A stretch of DNA of 64,000 nucleotides, taken from contig CM067519.1 of NCBI GenBank assembly GCA_034509495.1, forward strand, positions 27,733,241 through 27,797,240. Reading direction: 5' to 3'. The position numbers and the translations under genes were made by a program. The notes below the pieces were generated by a model. The model was given only the letters and a program-made list of their open reading frames with translations, ran no database searches and was not told the origin of the DNA. Within the stretch, counting starts at the first letter, position 1. Each line of letters opens with the position of its first letter. Positions 23,301 through 36,900 of this stretch are shown here, in pieces. The DNA is from Acestrorhynchus altus (lineage: Eukaryota; Chordata; Actinopteri; Characiformes; Acestrorhynchidae).

Positions 23301-25597
23301 TTCGACCTGCAGGGGCTTCCCGCTCCGCAGCGCCTCCCCGCGGGGTTCAGCGCCGCAGCACGCGCTGCTGGGACCGGATGAAGCAGCTGGGACAGACGGA
23401 CATCGAGCTGGGGGATCTGTACCGGGACCGGACCCGCGACAGCACACAGTGAGTCCTCCTCCGCGCTGCAGCGCCCCCTGCCGGCTGAGCTCACCGCAAC
23501 CGCAGGCCAGTGTCGGGTTATACAGGAGGCGGAGCCAATGTATATAGGGGTGGAGTCAGTGTATATAGGGGTGGAGTGAGGATATAAGGGAGGAGTCAGT
23601 ATATGAGGTAGATTCAGCATATAGGTGGAGCCAAGTGTATATAGGGTGAGTCGGCGTATATAGGGGCAGGAGCCAAGTGTATATAGGGTGGAGTGAGGGA
23701 TATAAGGGAGGAGTCAGTATATGGGGGTAGATTCAGTATATCGGGGGAGTCAAATGTTTGTATGGGTGGAGTCTTGTGTATATGGGTGGAGTCAGTGTAT
23801 ATAGTGGGAGGAGATATAAGGGAGGAGCTGTATGGGGTAGATTCAGTATATATGGGTGGAGTCAGTGTATATATAGGGATGGAGTCGGTGTATATATTGT
23901 GGTGAGCCAGTATGTCAGCGGAGTCACTATATGTGGGTCAGTATGTAGGGATGGAGTCAGTATATCAGGGCGGAGTCAGTATATGGGGTGGGGTCAGTGT
24001 ATGTAGGGATCAGGGCGGAGGAACGTCGTTAACGTAGTTCGAGTTCAAGAGCACGAAACAAACGGTCTAAATTCAGAAGCTGATACTGAAGAATTATTTG
24101 GTAAAATTGTCTGATCTATATTCTGTGATCGACTGCGTTGTCATGGCGACCCTTGCTCCGCTCATCACTGGTGTAACGGAACAGAGAACGTCAGCTTTTC
24201 TGAGAATCCGTCATCACTCAGATCTGCACTCAGAAGCTGAGATTTGAAGGATCTGCACTCAGAAGCTGATTTCTCTGACGACTCTTTGAGACGATGCGGG
24301 AAAAATGACACGAATCGATAAATTAATCTATAGCTACAATCTGATTCTGTTCATCTCCACACCCTGATAGCTGTGGAGGAACCACCACTTTCTTCAGAAA
24401 TGATGGGTGACCGAGGTGTGGAGATGTTAATACTCCATTTAGGCATTAATAATCACACAGACACACATTATTACAGCACATTAACACACACACACACACA
24501 CTGTATCATCTACTGGAAAACAAATACTTTAGTGGTGTGTTAATGTGTGTTCTGGTACGAGTGGATCAGACACAGCAGTGCTGCCGGGGTGTTTAAACAC
24601 TGTCCACTTACTGTACACCCTAAGCAGAGTGTCTCCGTTTGTAGATGTAAAGTCAGAGACGCCAGAAGCTGGATCTGTTTCTGCCAGTCGGTGCTGGTCG
24701 TCCCCTAGTCCTTCATCAGTGCTCACAGGACGCTGCCCACAGGACGCTGTCGCTGACATTTCTGGTTGGTGGACTGTTCTCGGTCCAGCAGTGACACTGA
24801 GGGGGTTTAAACACTCCAGCAGCACTGCTGCGTCTGGATCCACCTGCATCGAACATGTGTGTGTGTGTGTGTATGTGTGTGTGTGTGTGTGTGTGTGTCT
24901 GGTTGCCAAACAGCAGCTCCTGGATTAGCCCCCTCTGATCCTGAAGGTGCTGCTGAGCAGCCTGGCTTTGGTGTGTGAGCTTCTGAAAGCTGCAGGTCCC
25001 AGCTGTCGACTTTATCGCGTGAAGGTGGGGTTTCCTCACTGATATTTATATCTGTTTGTTTTTATCAGGGTGTTAATGTAACGCTGTAGTGTGTTGACTG
25101 GCCGACTGTAGCCGAGCTGTTGTTCTAATCTCTGAAGGTAAATCCTCCTAACCCTGAGGCTCGGAGAATTGCGTTGTTGGCGGTGACCTCTGACCAAGGC
25201 TGATAAAGGCCGTGTGGAAATGGCTGCCTGCCCTAATCATGGTCCAGCCAAAGGGGTGGCATGACTAAACTCGTGATCTCAAATATAGTTTAAAGTGTGC
25301 CTGGTGTTACAGTATCAGTATTCATCCACACTGACCACCTCACATCTCAACACCCTTCAGACGTTTGCAGACGAGACTGTCGTCATTGTTCTGGTGCAAC
25401 CGGAACATCTTAGAGCTGAACACACTCAGACCGGGGTCTTTTTATTCCGCTACCACTCAACAACCGTGTGTCAGCCTTCAACCACACCATCAGCCCACCC
25501 TGGACCTGTATTGTCCAGGACCTGACGTTGGAGGATGTACACACGGTGTGTTTACAGTGTTTACAATCAATAATCCAGTTCACATCAGCATAGTTGA

Positions 25598-25663
<66 letters not shown>

Positions 25664-27230
25664 AAGAAAGGAATGATTGTACAGGCCTGCCTCATCTATA
25701 CAGACACACTCAGGTGTGTGTGATACTTTATTTTCAGGAAGTTGGTTCTGGAAATGTGAATCATACCATGTTATTGGTGGACACCAGTCAGGGTTCTCAA
25801 AAGCAAAGCAGAACTAATCAGCTTGTTTGGAGAAGCTGAGAGATGCCGAAGCAGCATTAAGAGCTGTATTTGGGAAGAACTATGTCACGTCAACAAAATC
25901 ACTATTTAGTCGCAGGATATTCAGTGAATCGAGTAATGTTACAGAATTTGACACTTATATGAGGTTCTCCTGCATCTCCACCTGGGTCCATGCAGCGTTT
26001 CTGATCTGGAGTGGACTGTTCTCCAGTTACAGTCGGTGGAGCTTTCACAGTGATTCTAGTTGCTGATTGAAGGTCCAACTGATCCAGAAAGTTCATGTCC
26101 ATGTTTAGTTCACTGGGGTACAATTTTATTAAACAACGCTTTAATTACAGAAAGAGCGTATGAGTCCAGTTACGCTGACTGGGGATTGCTGTTCATTTGA
26201 TGGCTGTGGTGCCTGGGGATTGAACTCTGTACCTATTGATATTGATAATGTTGCTATGAAGCCGCAGAACAGAGAAGTCAGGAGTCAGCCCTGTTCTAGC
26301 TAACCCTGTCGGACCTTTACATGACTCCATCTATCTGGACTGGCTGAGCAGGTGCCTGCGTTCTCATGGAGAACCGTTTGGACGCTCTGGTATTGAAGTG
26401 GTTGCCCAGCCCTGTTGAGGGGTGTGAGTCTTTTCTGCATCATTAATTTTATGATCTGGATTCTGAGCCAACACCCAAGATATGGTGAAACTTCCTCCTT
26501 CACAAACTGCCGCTTCTCCTCAGCTCGCTGCACAGGAGCTCCTCCCCACCTGCCCAACGATCCCAATCTGGTGCTCAGAGTTCTCTGAGTTTACTGGTCG
26601 CCTCCACCAAGTCAAAAGTGGGAATTCTGGAATTTGCACGATCGTATTAACTCTGAAACAATGTTCCAGCTAGGATGTTTCCCAGGCTTGCTGCTCGAGT
26701 GTTCCTGCATCAGATCTGGAATGCTCTGCGCCTGCCGTCGAGTGTCTCTGCATCAGATCTGGGATGCTCTGCGGCCTGCGTCGATAGTGTCTCTGCATCA
26801 GATCTGGGATGTTCCAGGCCTGCTGCTGGAGTGTCTCTGCATCAGATCTGGGATGTTTCCCAGGCCTGCTGCCGGAGTGTCTCTGCATCAGATCTGGGAT
26901 GTTTCCCCAGGCCTGCCGTCGAGTGTCTCTGCATCAGACTGGATGTTTCAGGCCTGCTGCCTGAGTTACTATATCATGGCTTTAAAGCACCTTTTGGCCC
27001 CAGGAAACGTTCTAGGCTTGCCGTTGGAGTGACTGTACATTACGTCTGGGATGTTTCCTTAGCTAATGATGACTTAGCTGGTGGTTTTTTATGGCTTGGA
27101 GACCTGCCGTGGCATTGTGTTACTTTGTGGATGTAGAATAATGTACTTAAACCTCCAGTGAAGGACAAACTGCTCTCCATCCTGGTATTCTCACATTCAT
27201 TTGATCCAGTTCTAATGGAATAAAGATGGG

Positions 27231-27291
<61 letters not shown>

Positions 27292-27888
27292 CCAGTAGAC
27301 CAGCTTACTGGCAGATTTTAAGGTTCTGTGAGTTGGAGCTGAAGGAGCTCTCCCTGGTTGTGTAAGCTGGCATGACTGAGTGAGGAGCGGTTGGAGAACC
27401 GGGGGGAGGAGAGCAGTCATCGGTGGGGTGAGGTGGGGTGAGGTGGGGCAGGTCAGGACATGAGTGTTTGGAGTGTTGGACCTGGCTGCAGTTTGGAGTG
27501 TAAGAGTGCTGCTGGTCAGAGAGGAGTTTATAGAGACGGATCCGTATTAGTTCATTCTTATTTACATCAACAAACAACAAACTCTGCTGTCTCACTGTCC
27601 ATCTGTCTCACTGTCCATCTGTCTCACTGTCCATCTGTCTCACTGTCCATCTGACTGCCTTACTGTCTGTGTCTGTTTGTCTCACTGTCTAACTCTGTGT
27701 GTCTCGGTTCTGTGATAATCTGATACCTGTAATAAACACCGTCCGAGTCGGTGGACGGAGAACCAGAGGTGGCTGTTTTGAGTCTGTTAGTAGCTGAAGT
27801 TTTCCCTGCTGGATGCCAACGAGATGGAGAAAATGATGTGGGTGTGGGTTTACGTCAGTGTAGAAAACTGCTTGTCTCTGACTAACAC

Positions 27889-27955
<67 letters not shown>

Positions 27956-30900
27956 AATCCAGTGTCCTCTCACAGACTCCTCTTTGAAACCATGGTCCAC
28001 TAATGGCACTTTTTACTGCATAGTATCTACACCACTTACAACTTCTCAACTTCACTCCACTCTAATGTTCTCGACTGATCTGCCACAGTTGACCCTTAAC
28101 CCTCACTGCTCCAGGGGGCGCTGTAGCACGGCTGACCTGTGCTTTAACACACTTAATCAGTGTAATTATCTTTGTACTCCGCTGAGAACCTGCTCCTCAG
28201 GACACGTAGATAAAAGGGCAATTCCACCCATTTTTCTTCAAATTCTCAGAATAATTCAACTAGCAAAAACAATGGACCAATCATCTTGTTGGATTACACG
28301 TGACGTTATATCATAGTCTCCGCAATTTTCAGGATCGTATCGGGCAGTCAGAACCATCATCTCCAGCCATGTTTCCTAAACGATGGGTCATGGTGTCCCG
28401 CCGGGCTCAGCTGTCGTCCCTGGACCGAATCTTGAGAGCAGAGCAGAACCTTTAGTCTTTAGATCGTAGAGGTCTTCTGATGGCCGGGGCTGAAGGATGG
28501 TGCTCTCCTGCACTTCTGTACCTAATGACCCTTCAGCCTCGCTGGGCTCGTGTTCATTTCCTGGAGAAGATCAGCTGATTTTTAGGAAAGAAGCACGTTT
28601 CCTGTGGGTCGGGAGAGACTCCCAGGGCTGTTTTCACAAACGCTTCAAAGATTTGCTGTTTTCAACACTGTGATGGTTGACGACACTTCCATCACTCAGT
28701 TTGTGGCTTTTAGAGGTTCTGCAGAAGCTGCAGAGAAATTAGAAACACGTGAAGAACATCCAGATGAAGAACTGTTCTGTTTGGTGCTGAAGGGAGGTGG
28801 TGACCATATCCTCATAATCTCATGTCCGTCAGCGCTGCTTGGCTGTTGTCTCTGTGCTGTGATGATGGTCTTACATTAAGGTGACCATAGAACAATAAAT
28901 GTGCTTCATCTGAATGAATATTAATATTTAACTTGAATCATAATTTTTTTTATTCCTGAAAAGAATTTCAGAAGTAAGTTAACAGTCATTAACATTGTAG
29001 TCTCTGAGCGTACACCCCTGCAGTACACCGTGTTGTGGTTTTTCATTACAGATGGTTCAAACTGTTGGGGAAACCCGGGAAGCCGGAGAAGGACCGTGGA
29101 GAGATCCAGCTGGACATCCAGTTCCTAAAGGGCAGCATGTCCGCCAGCATGTACGACTTGTCCAGCCAGGACAAGTCGCGCTCCAAAATTGGCAAGCTGA
29201 AGGACAAACTAAGGGGCAAGAAGAAGGAGGGTCTGTCCGATTCCGCCTCGGCCATCGTCCCCTCCGTCACTCAGATCCTGACGGACAGCGAGGCAGAGGA
29301 AGAGGAGGAGCCGGCCTCCCCAGAGAAGAAGAAGAAGAACAAGCTGAAGTCTCTGTTTGCTCCTAAATCCAGTCTGCAGCGAAACACGTCTCAGTCCATG
29401 TCCACTCTGAGCTCCTTCCCTGAGAGGGACTCGGCCATCGCGTCCAGCACCTCCTCCGGCCTCAACGCAGAGTCTCCCGAGGGTAAATATGTGTCCTCAG
29501 CCTGAAGCCTGGACACGTTTACTGCTTATATTTATATGTCGTTCATCTTTATTCTCCTCCTTTCACCCTGATCTTCAATGATCAGGACCCCACAGGACCA
29601 CCGCAGAGCAGATATGATGTGGGTGGTGGGTCATTCTCAGCACTGCAGTCACACTGACATGGTGGTGGTGTGTTAGTGTGGATCAGACGCAGCAGTGCTG
29701 CTGGAGTGTTTAAACCCCTCAGTGTCACTGCTGGACTGAGAACAGCCATAAATGTCCTGCTAACAGCGTCCTGGTCATTCGAGCTGATTAACTGGACAGT
29801 GAAACAAGGCGGTGGTCATAATGTTATGGTCAATTGGTGTATAGTATAAATAATTGTCTACTACTTCATTGAGTTCTATAAATGAGTTTGATCAGCTGAT
29901 CAGAGTAGAATGAGTAGAATAATAGAAATATATAAATGAATCAGTACCATGAGTGAACCAATGAATATTAAAGGGGTGGACTGGTCATCGGGAGAACCGG
30001 GGACCCCTGGTGAAACTGATCAGAAGGGGCCGGTCTGTAGAAAGTCCACTTAATTAGGTCGCCGGTCCTGACGAGAAACGATTCAGTAACTACTTCAAAT
30101 GATTCAATATCTATATGAACGATTCTGTATCCACTGTAAACGATTCAGTCATGGCTATAATTCATCACTGATTCATTAATATTGATTCAGTATCTTATCA
30201 TCAATGATTCATTTATCTGCTCTAAATGATTCATTTACTGAAACTCTGAATGTGTGGGTTCTAACACTGTCTGACTGTTATCTAGAACTTGTCCTTCTCT
30301 TTTTCTTTCTGAAGGGAAGAAGAGATTTAAGTTCCTCACGCACAAACGCAACGGCAGCGCGGACGGTAAAGCGTCCCAGAGCGGCTCCAAGCAGGGAGCT
30401 CCGCCTCAGGTGTGCATCAACGGCAGCCATGTTTACAGCGAGGAACCCGAGGATAAAGGCTCCACCCTCAGCCTGACCAGCTCCGGACACGGGTCAATGG
30501 AGGAACTGAGACGAGAGCGAGAAGAGAGAGAGAGAGCCGAGGAAGACAGGATGAGGGCTGAGAGAGAGGAGGAAGAGAGAAAGAGAAAAAAGAGTGAGGC
30601 AGAAGAGCTGAGAAAGATTGAGGAAGAGAAAGAGAGGATGAGAATGGAGAGGGAGAAAGAAGAGCAGAGGAGAAAAACTGAGGAAGAAAGGCAAAGGAAA
30701 GAAAGAGAGGCAGTAGAGCAGAGGAGGAAGATTGAGGAAGAAAGGCAAAGGAAAGAGGCAGAAGAAAAGAGGAGAAAAATTGAGGAAGAAATGCAGAGAA
30801 AAGAAAGAGAGGCCGAAGAGCAGAGGAGGAAAAATGAAGAAAAGGAGAGGATGAGAATGGAGAGAGAGAAAGAAGAACAGAGGAAGAAGATTGAGGAGGA

Positions 30901-33900
30901 AAGAATGAGAAAGGAAAGAGAGGCAGAAGAGCAGAGGAGGAAGATTGAGGAGGAAAGAATGAGAAAGGAAAGAGAGGCAGAAGAACAGAGGAAGAAGATT
31001 GAGGAGGAAAGAATGAGAAAGGAAAGAGAGGCAGAAGAGCAGAGGAGAAAAAATGAAGAAAAGGAGAGGATGAGAATGGAGAAAGAGAAAGAAGAACAGA
31101 GGAAGAAGATTGAGGAGGAAAGAATGAGAAAGGAAAGAGAGGCAGAAGAGCAGAGGAGGAAGATTGAGGAGGAAAGAATGAGAAAGGAAAGAGAGGCAGA
31201 AGAGCAGAGGAGGAAGATTGAGGAGGAGGAAAAAGAGAGGAAGATAGCTGAGGAGAAGAGGAAGATGGTGGAAGAAGAGGAGAAAATGAAGCTGGAAGCA
31301 AAAAGGCTGGCAGAGGAGAAAAAGGCCAGGGAGGAAGAAGAGCAAAGAAGGAAAAGAGTGGCAGAGGACGAGGAGGCAGAAAAACGAAAGAGAGCTGAAG
31401 AAAAGCGAGTCCGTGAGGAACAGGAGAGGGTGGAGATGAAGAGGAGAGAGGAGGAAGAGAGGAGAAAGGAGAAAGAGAGGCTGAGGTTGGAGGAGGAAAG
31501 AAGGAGCATGGAGATGGAGGAGAGGAAAAGGATGGAACTTCAGATGAAGGAAGAGGAGGAGAGGCTGAAGAAGGAAAGGGAGACGAAGGAGGCAGAACAG
31601 GAGCAGAGGCCAGTTCCGAAAGCCAGGACTGGAAAAGTGAGTACAGCCTCGAAACCTCAAGAAGAAACTCCTGAGGAACCTTCATCCACAAACCCCTTTG
31701 AGGAACCAACCAGCCCTCAGCCTTCAGCCTCCGTTCGCTCGGCCAGAGTGTCTGCAGTAAAGCCCAGGTTAGTGCCTGTCCTAACTCTGTCTATTCTCCG
31801 TGTAGACCAGGCTCGTCTCCTGCTTGTCTTTGAGGCAGGAAGTCCAGCTCTGACCTGCTCCAACAGGTCCACCAAAGGTTGCATTCAGACAGTCATAAAC
31901 CCTAATACGGGATTAGTTGTACACGGGGAGGTGGGGAAGTGTAATCCCGTCCGACTGTGCCACGTCGTTTCCATGTCCGTAAAGGTCCTGGAACTTTGTC
32001 CTTCAACAAAACAAGCCACAAAATGAGCCTCAGGTTGAATGAATCCCTGCAGGTTGATGCGTCAGGTTGAGTTCGATTGAGTCGTTCAAGTCGAGGTGAA
32101 CCTCAGAGGCAGCACTTCTGGCAGGTTAAGGGTGTTTTCACTCATGTCCCAAATACACCCGTCTGCCTCCAGGACCGATTCTGGGCTTGTCTGGGGGAGA
32201 AGCTCATTATCACCGGTTTGCTTCACGTTTCTGCTCCTGTTTTTGCAGAACATTAGAACCTGGGTTCATCCTTTTTTATTCTCAGGCCTGAAGAACAGTG
32301 CTTTCTGGAGTCAGGAACACTGAACCAGAGGTGTGAGGTGTACCCCAGAACGCAGATTTCAGGAGAACCAGAGATAGGGTTGTCCAAGTTCTTGTCACAC
32401 TTGAGCAAACATTCTGAACTCTGAGCTGGAGTGAAAACACTCGTTGGAAGGACGTTCTAAGACCTTTTTTGAGGCGAGTCAGTTCCGTCTTAGTCATTTA
32501 TGCTGAGATGTTTTTTCCTGATCGATCGATTGATCGTAAATATCGCACCACCTGTAGTAAACGTTACTCCACCTCCCCAGGGAAACGTAATCCCACCTGA
32601 ACAGCACTTACGTTGGCAAAATGTCAAAACTACAAGTAAATTGATATATTTGAGATAAATAACAATCACAGATGAAGTGAAAAATGTTGATTGAGTCGAG
32701 GTGGACGTTCAGGTACAGAAGGTTCCACAGGAGTTTCCTGCTGGTTTGAGCTTTTGATGGAACCACTTGAACCTGATTTTCCACCTTGGTCTTTAAGAAA
32801 GGATCCTCTTGCCTGTTGTTTGTGCCTAATGCTAGACTCTCCTAACTGCTGTGACTTGTTTTCCTTCTTTGAGGAGTTTTCCAGTAACCTCTGTATGTTC
32901 TTCTGGACTTCTGGTCAGTGTTTGAGGTTTTGGAGGCTCTCTGACTGCATGGCCTGAGTAAACGTAATATCAGAGACGCGTAGAAGTGACATAGAATCCG
33001 TTTGGGTGCGGTACACAACACCAGTCCCCCATGATCAGCTCATTAAAAGTGTAGACGTGAAGACATTTGGCACCTTTGTGAAATATTCAGAAGGTCCCTG
33101 TGAGTGAATCAGACATGTCTCTACACGCCACAGTTTCAGTATCATTTGACACAAAGCTCAGTGTTGGTGAGTTCTTCAAACCTCTTTTTGATGAACCTGA
33201 CTTTTCCCGTCGTATGGTGTCTCTAACTCTAACTGATCTTCATGTCCCTTAACTAACCAAATTAAATCACAATAAAAGCATCTCCAAACCCACGTCTCTC
33301 TGGTTTTTCTTTCTCTTTCTGAGTTTAACTGCTGACTTGTTTCTCTCGCTCCTGATAACACTCGTCGTTAACCCTGCAGCTCTTCAGCTGCTTCCACTCA
33401 CAGAATGATCTGTGTCTGAGGTCTGTCCACAGGAAGCTTAGGAAATCTCTGCTCCTGTTAAAAGGCTGATGTTGCAGTTCCGATTCTCTGACTAATGCTG
33501 ATTATCTCCTAAATACTGACTTGAGGAAGGAGGCTGGTATGTGGTTGGCAGGAGGGTCACTGGCTGGGTTTTCAGGGTTTCAGCTGGATCCACATTCTCT
33601 TCTCTTTCATATGCTTCAGGTCTGTCAGCTGGAATTTTACAAATGTGAACTGGTTACGAGTCCACAGGGATCCTGTGATTTACGGCACCAAGAACCGTTT
33701 CCAAGACCTGACTTACGGTCCAGGCAGCTTTCTGTGCAGATGGCAGCAGCTTGGTTCTGTCAGAAAGACAATGATAAAAACACACGCAATGATGTACACT
33801 CATCATCCCAAAAATAGTTGCACAAACTGTTTCCCCCAGAAGGACATGTGGGACTGCAGTTCTGTTGGGAAGGAAGATGAAGGTGATCAGGATCAATAAC

Positions 33901-36900
33901 TGATGATAACTGTAGACTGATCTGATCAATAGAGCTTCCAATAGCGTCCCACACATTTTCAATCATGGACAGGTCTGGAGATGAGACCGACCACGGCATA
34001 GTATCTGTGTCTTCAAGACGAAGAAGATCTTGAGACGGCAGCAGTGTGTGGACGAGCGTCATCCTGTTGGAATAGAGCACCGGAGTGTGTGTTCAGAAAA
34101 GGTAGAACCACTGGTTGCAGAACCTCATTAACGTAACGTTGGACTGTAATGAAGACCAAAGGTGATCTGACCTTGTACGAAATTACCTTTTGGTGCTGAC
34201 CATGATTCCTCCACACGGATTCATTGGTCATCTCCACTGAGACAAAAGTGGGATTTGTCATGAAGATGATCCTCTTTGATTCTGAACGTCTGGCATGACA
34301 ACTATTTTTTTGATGATGAGAGTAAATATAAAAAAATTCATTTTCATTTCTAATCTCAACTGTGGGCTTTCGTAACTTCTCCATTTGTAACGTAGCTGCT
34401 GTTGCAGCAGCAGTCTTAACCCTTAAATGCACAGATGTTCCTCTGATTGTTTGTCCATATTTTGGGGTCACAGAACTTCTGGGTTCATAAAACTGATCTA
34501 CAAACTTGCAGTTTTGTAGATTGGACACAACATTTAGCCAAGTAACTAAATTCGACAGACTAATTCAATGCATTTCTCTACATATTACCAGACGTAACCT
34601 CCCAGTCAGTTGTCCATCATTTAAGGGTTAAGTACTGATCCGTTAAACGTTCTATAAGCTGCACACTGTTCTTCATTTCTATGATCTGAATGTGTAATGG
34701 AATCTTTTTAGCTAAAGCTCCTGCTTCTTTTCTTTATCCTCGTCCTGTGTCTTCAGCGCGCTCATCCCCCGGAACGTTTCCCAGCCACCTGTATTGAACA
34801 TGAACCCGTTTTTGGACGATGATGATTCAGTCGAGGGCAGCTTGGAGAACCTCAGTATTGAAAGGAGCACTGAGAAGACAGCTAAGAAAGGACGTGCCCC
34901 GTTACCTCCACAGAACAAGCCAGAGTTGTCCCAAGCAATCACTCCTTCCAGAGGAGTCCTGCTGGAAGAGACTAAACAGTATTCCCATTCAAAAGAAGTG
35001 TCAAAGCGTCCAGCACCACCACCACCTGGTAGTCTGGAGAAAAACACAGAAGAGCCCGAGAAACAACACCAGTGTATCGCAGGTCTTGGTCAAGAAAGGA
35101 AATCTGTTGAAGGTCAAGAAAAACATCTATTAAGCAAAGTGTCACCTATCTCCAAGGACGAACTGAAAGATTGGTGCATTCGAAGCATGAGAAAAGGACA
35201 AACTCCTGCTCCTCAAGAAACAGATTCCAGCTATGATCCAGCAGCCATGAAGCAGTCACCTTCAGGACACGGTGACTCTCCAGTTAACCAGAATCAGTCC
35301 AGTATGAAACCAGCTGATACCAATCCTTTCACATGTGGTGGGCCAGTACCTGCCAGGCACAACAAGGGACCAGCACCTGCCAAACCACCTGCTGCAAGTC
35401 AGAAATCTGTGTCTGAAGATGAAATGTTAAACAGTACCTCAAGTCTAACAGGGGTTACCATTCACCCGGAAGACAAACTGAATATGTCTCTGTACTCTGA
35501 CGTCCAAAATAACCCTTCAAACTCAAAAACCATGACAGGACCAACATCTCTTGCAGATGGAGACACCAAACCTGAAATTGCTTTATCTGTGGAGGTGTTG
35601 TCCAGCAAAGGTACTGCTGCTGAACCTTTCCAGAGCAGTCATTCTGGTCATTTCACCAGAGGACATGAGGTTGGAGAACATCTGAATAAGACTGAAAACC
35701 CAGAATCTCTTCAATTGAGTGCTTTTCCATGTACAGCTCAAGATATGAGCCCAAAATCTCTGGTCTCTAAACCAGATACATTTCAAAACGTGGACAGTTT
35801 CTCCCAAGAAGTTACCAAAAAGAAGCACCAGGCACCTCTGCCTCCAGCTAAACCAAAAAGAGTCGGCGACCCAGGCTCATCAAATCAGCTGCTGTCTTTT
35901 CCAGCAGCTCCAAGCAAAGTTGACCTCGAACACCTTCCAGAAAGCCAAAGCAAGAAGAATGATCAAGACCAAGATCAGCCAAAGGATCATACATCCACCA
36001 TATCGCCATTTCTCATGTCCTCGTTGTTGACAGTCGCTCCACCGGCTGAGAAGTCAGAGATGAAGAAAGTGGGGGTCAAAGTGTCAGCAGATTCAGGTCC
36101 TGCTTCTGGGTCAAAGTCTCTGCCTTTGGCCAGAGTGGTGCCCACTGATGTTCAGAGCAGTGCAGGGGACTTGAAGGGGGCAGGCGGAGCTTCTGCCTCA
36201 GTAATCAGGTGAGATCCTCCAGTAGATCAGGGTAGCAATCAGACCGGTAGAGTCAGTGTCACATTTGTAGAGGTAGTGATGTAGACTAAGACTGTTTTAC
36301 TACTCATATCTTTATGTCCAGAAGTGTCTAGGCACCTTCTCATTCGTCACCATTTCCAAAATCGAGGGTTTTCACAGGGAGTTGGTTCTGCAATAAAGGA
36401 TTCTACTCCTCTGGGAAGACTTTCCATTGGATGTCAAACTGTTAGATCTGACACGTCAGCAAATGCCAGAGGTTTTAAGTGGACCTTCAACCAATTGCTC
36501 TTCTCCTTTGCATTGCACACTGGAAGCTTGGGCTATCCCATAGTATCCCAGTTATATATGTCTGTGGAGACTGCATGCAGAGTGGCCTCAATAGGCAAGG
36601 GTGGACAATTCAGTGGACCTGAACCCCACGTGCTCCTGGACGTAGATTACACCATGAGGATTAATGATTGGTAAATACATGCAAAGTGCAAAGTAGTGCT
36701 TCTGGGGAGTTACGGCGTAAAGATGCTGGAACAACTCATTTTGAACAGGTGCCTGGACACTTTGGGAGAACAGATGAGTTATAGAAAGTCAGTAATGTAG
36801 AACCTATTTAGGCACTTGCCCTAAAGGGACAGATTCAAGGGTTCTCCTTCCCAGTTTTTGGAACCTTACACTGGGCCCTTTTCAAAATAGGTTCTAAAAC

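Noticed and set aside
22961..23620. Overlapping GC-rich ORFs on both strands around the rab11fip1 start
   Set aside because: CpG-island composition lowers stop frequency. Only the fragments matching the FIP C2 domain are supported, and those are split by frameshifts.
26634..27136. 132- and 153-codon + strand ORFs over the tandem repeat
   Set aside because: They exist because the 50-bp unit has no stops in those frames; no start context or homology.
28604..28879. 91-codon ORF in rab11fip1 intron 1
   Set aside because: No recognisable domain, no splice support, and composition like its surroundings.
30433..31709. Three antisense ORFs of 358-413 codons (Ser/Leu/Phe/Pro-rich) opposite rab11fip1 exon 3
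   Set aside because: They are the complement of GAG/GAA/AAG/AGG codons; stops are rare there by composition. No domains, and the sense strand is clearly the coding one.
34013..34528. 171-codon - strand ORF as a possible gene
   Set aside because: Only its 3' half is recognisable, as a decayed Tc1 transposase; the rest is read-through of non-coding sequence.
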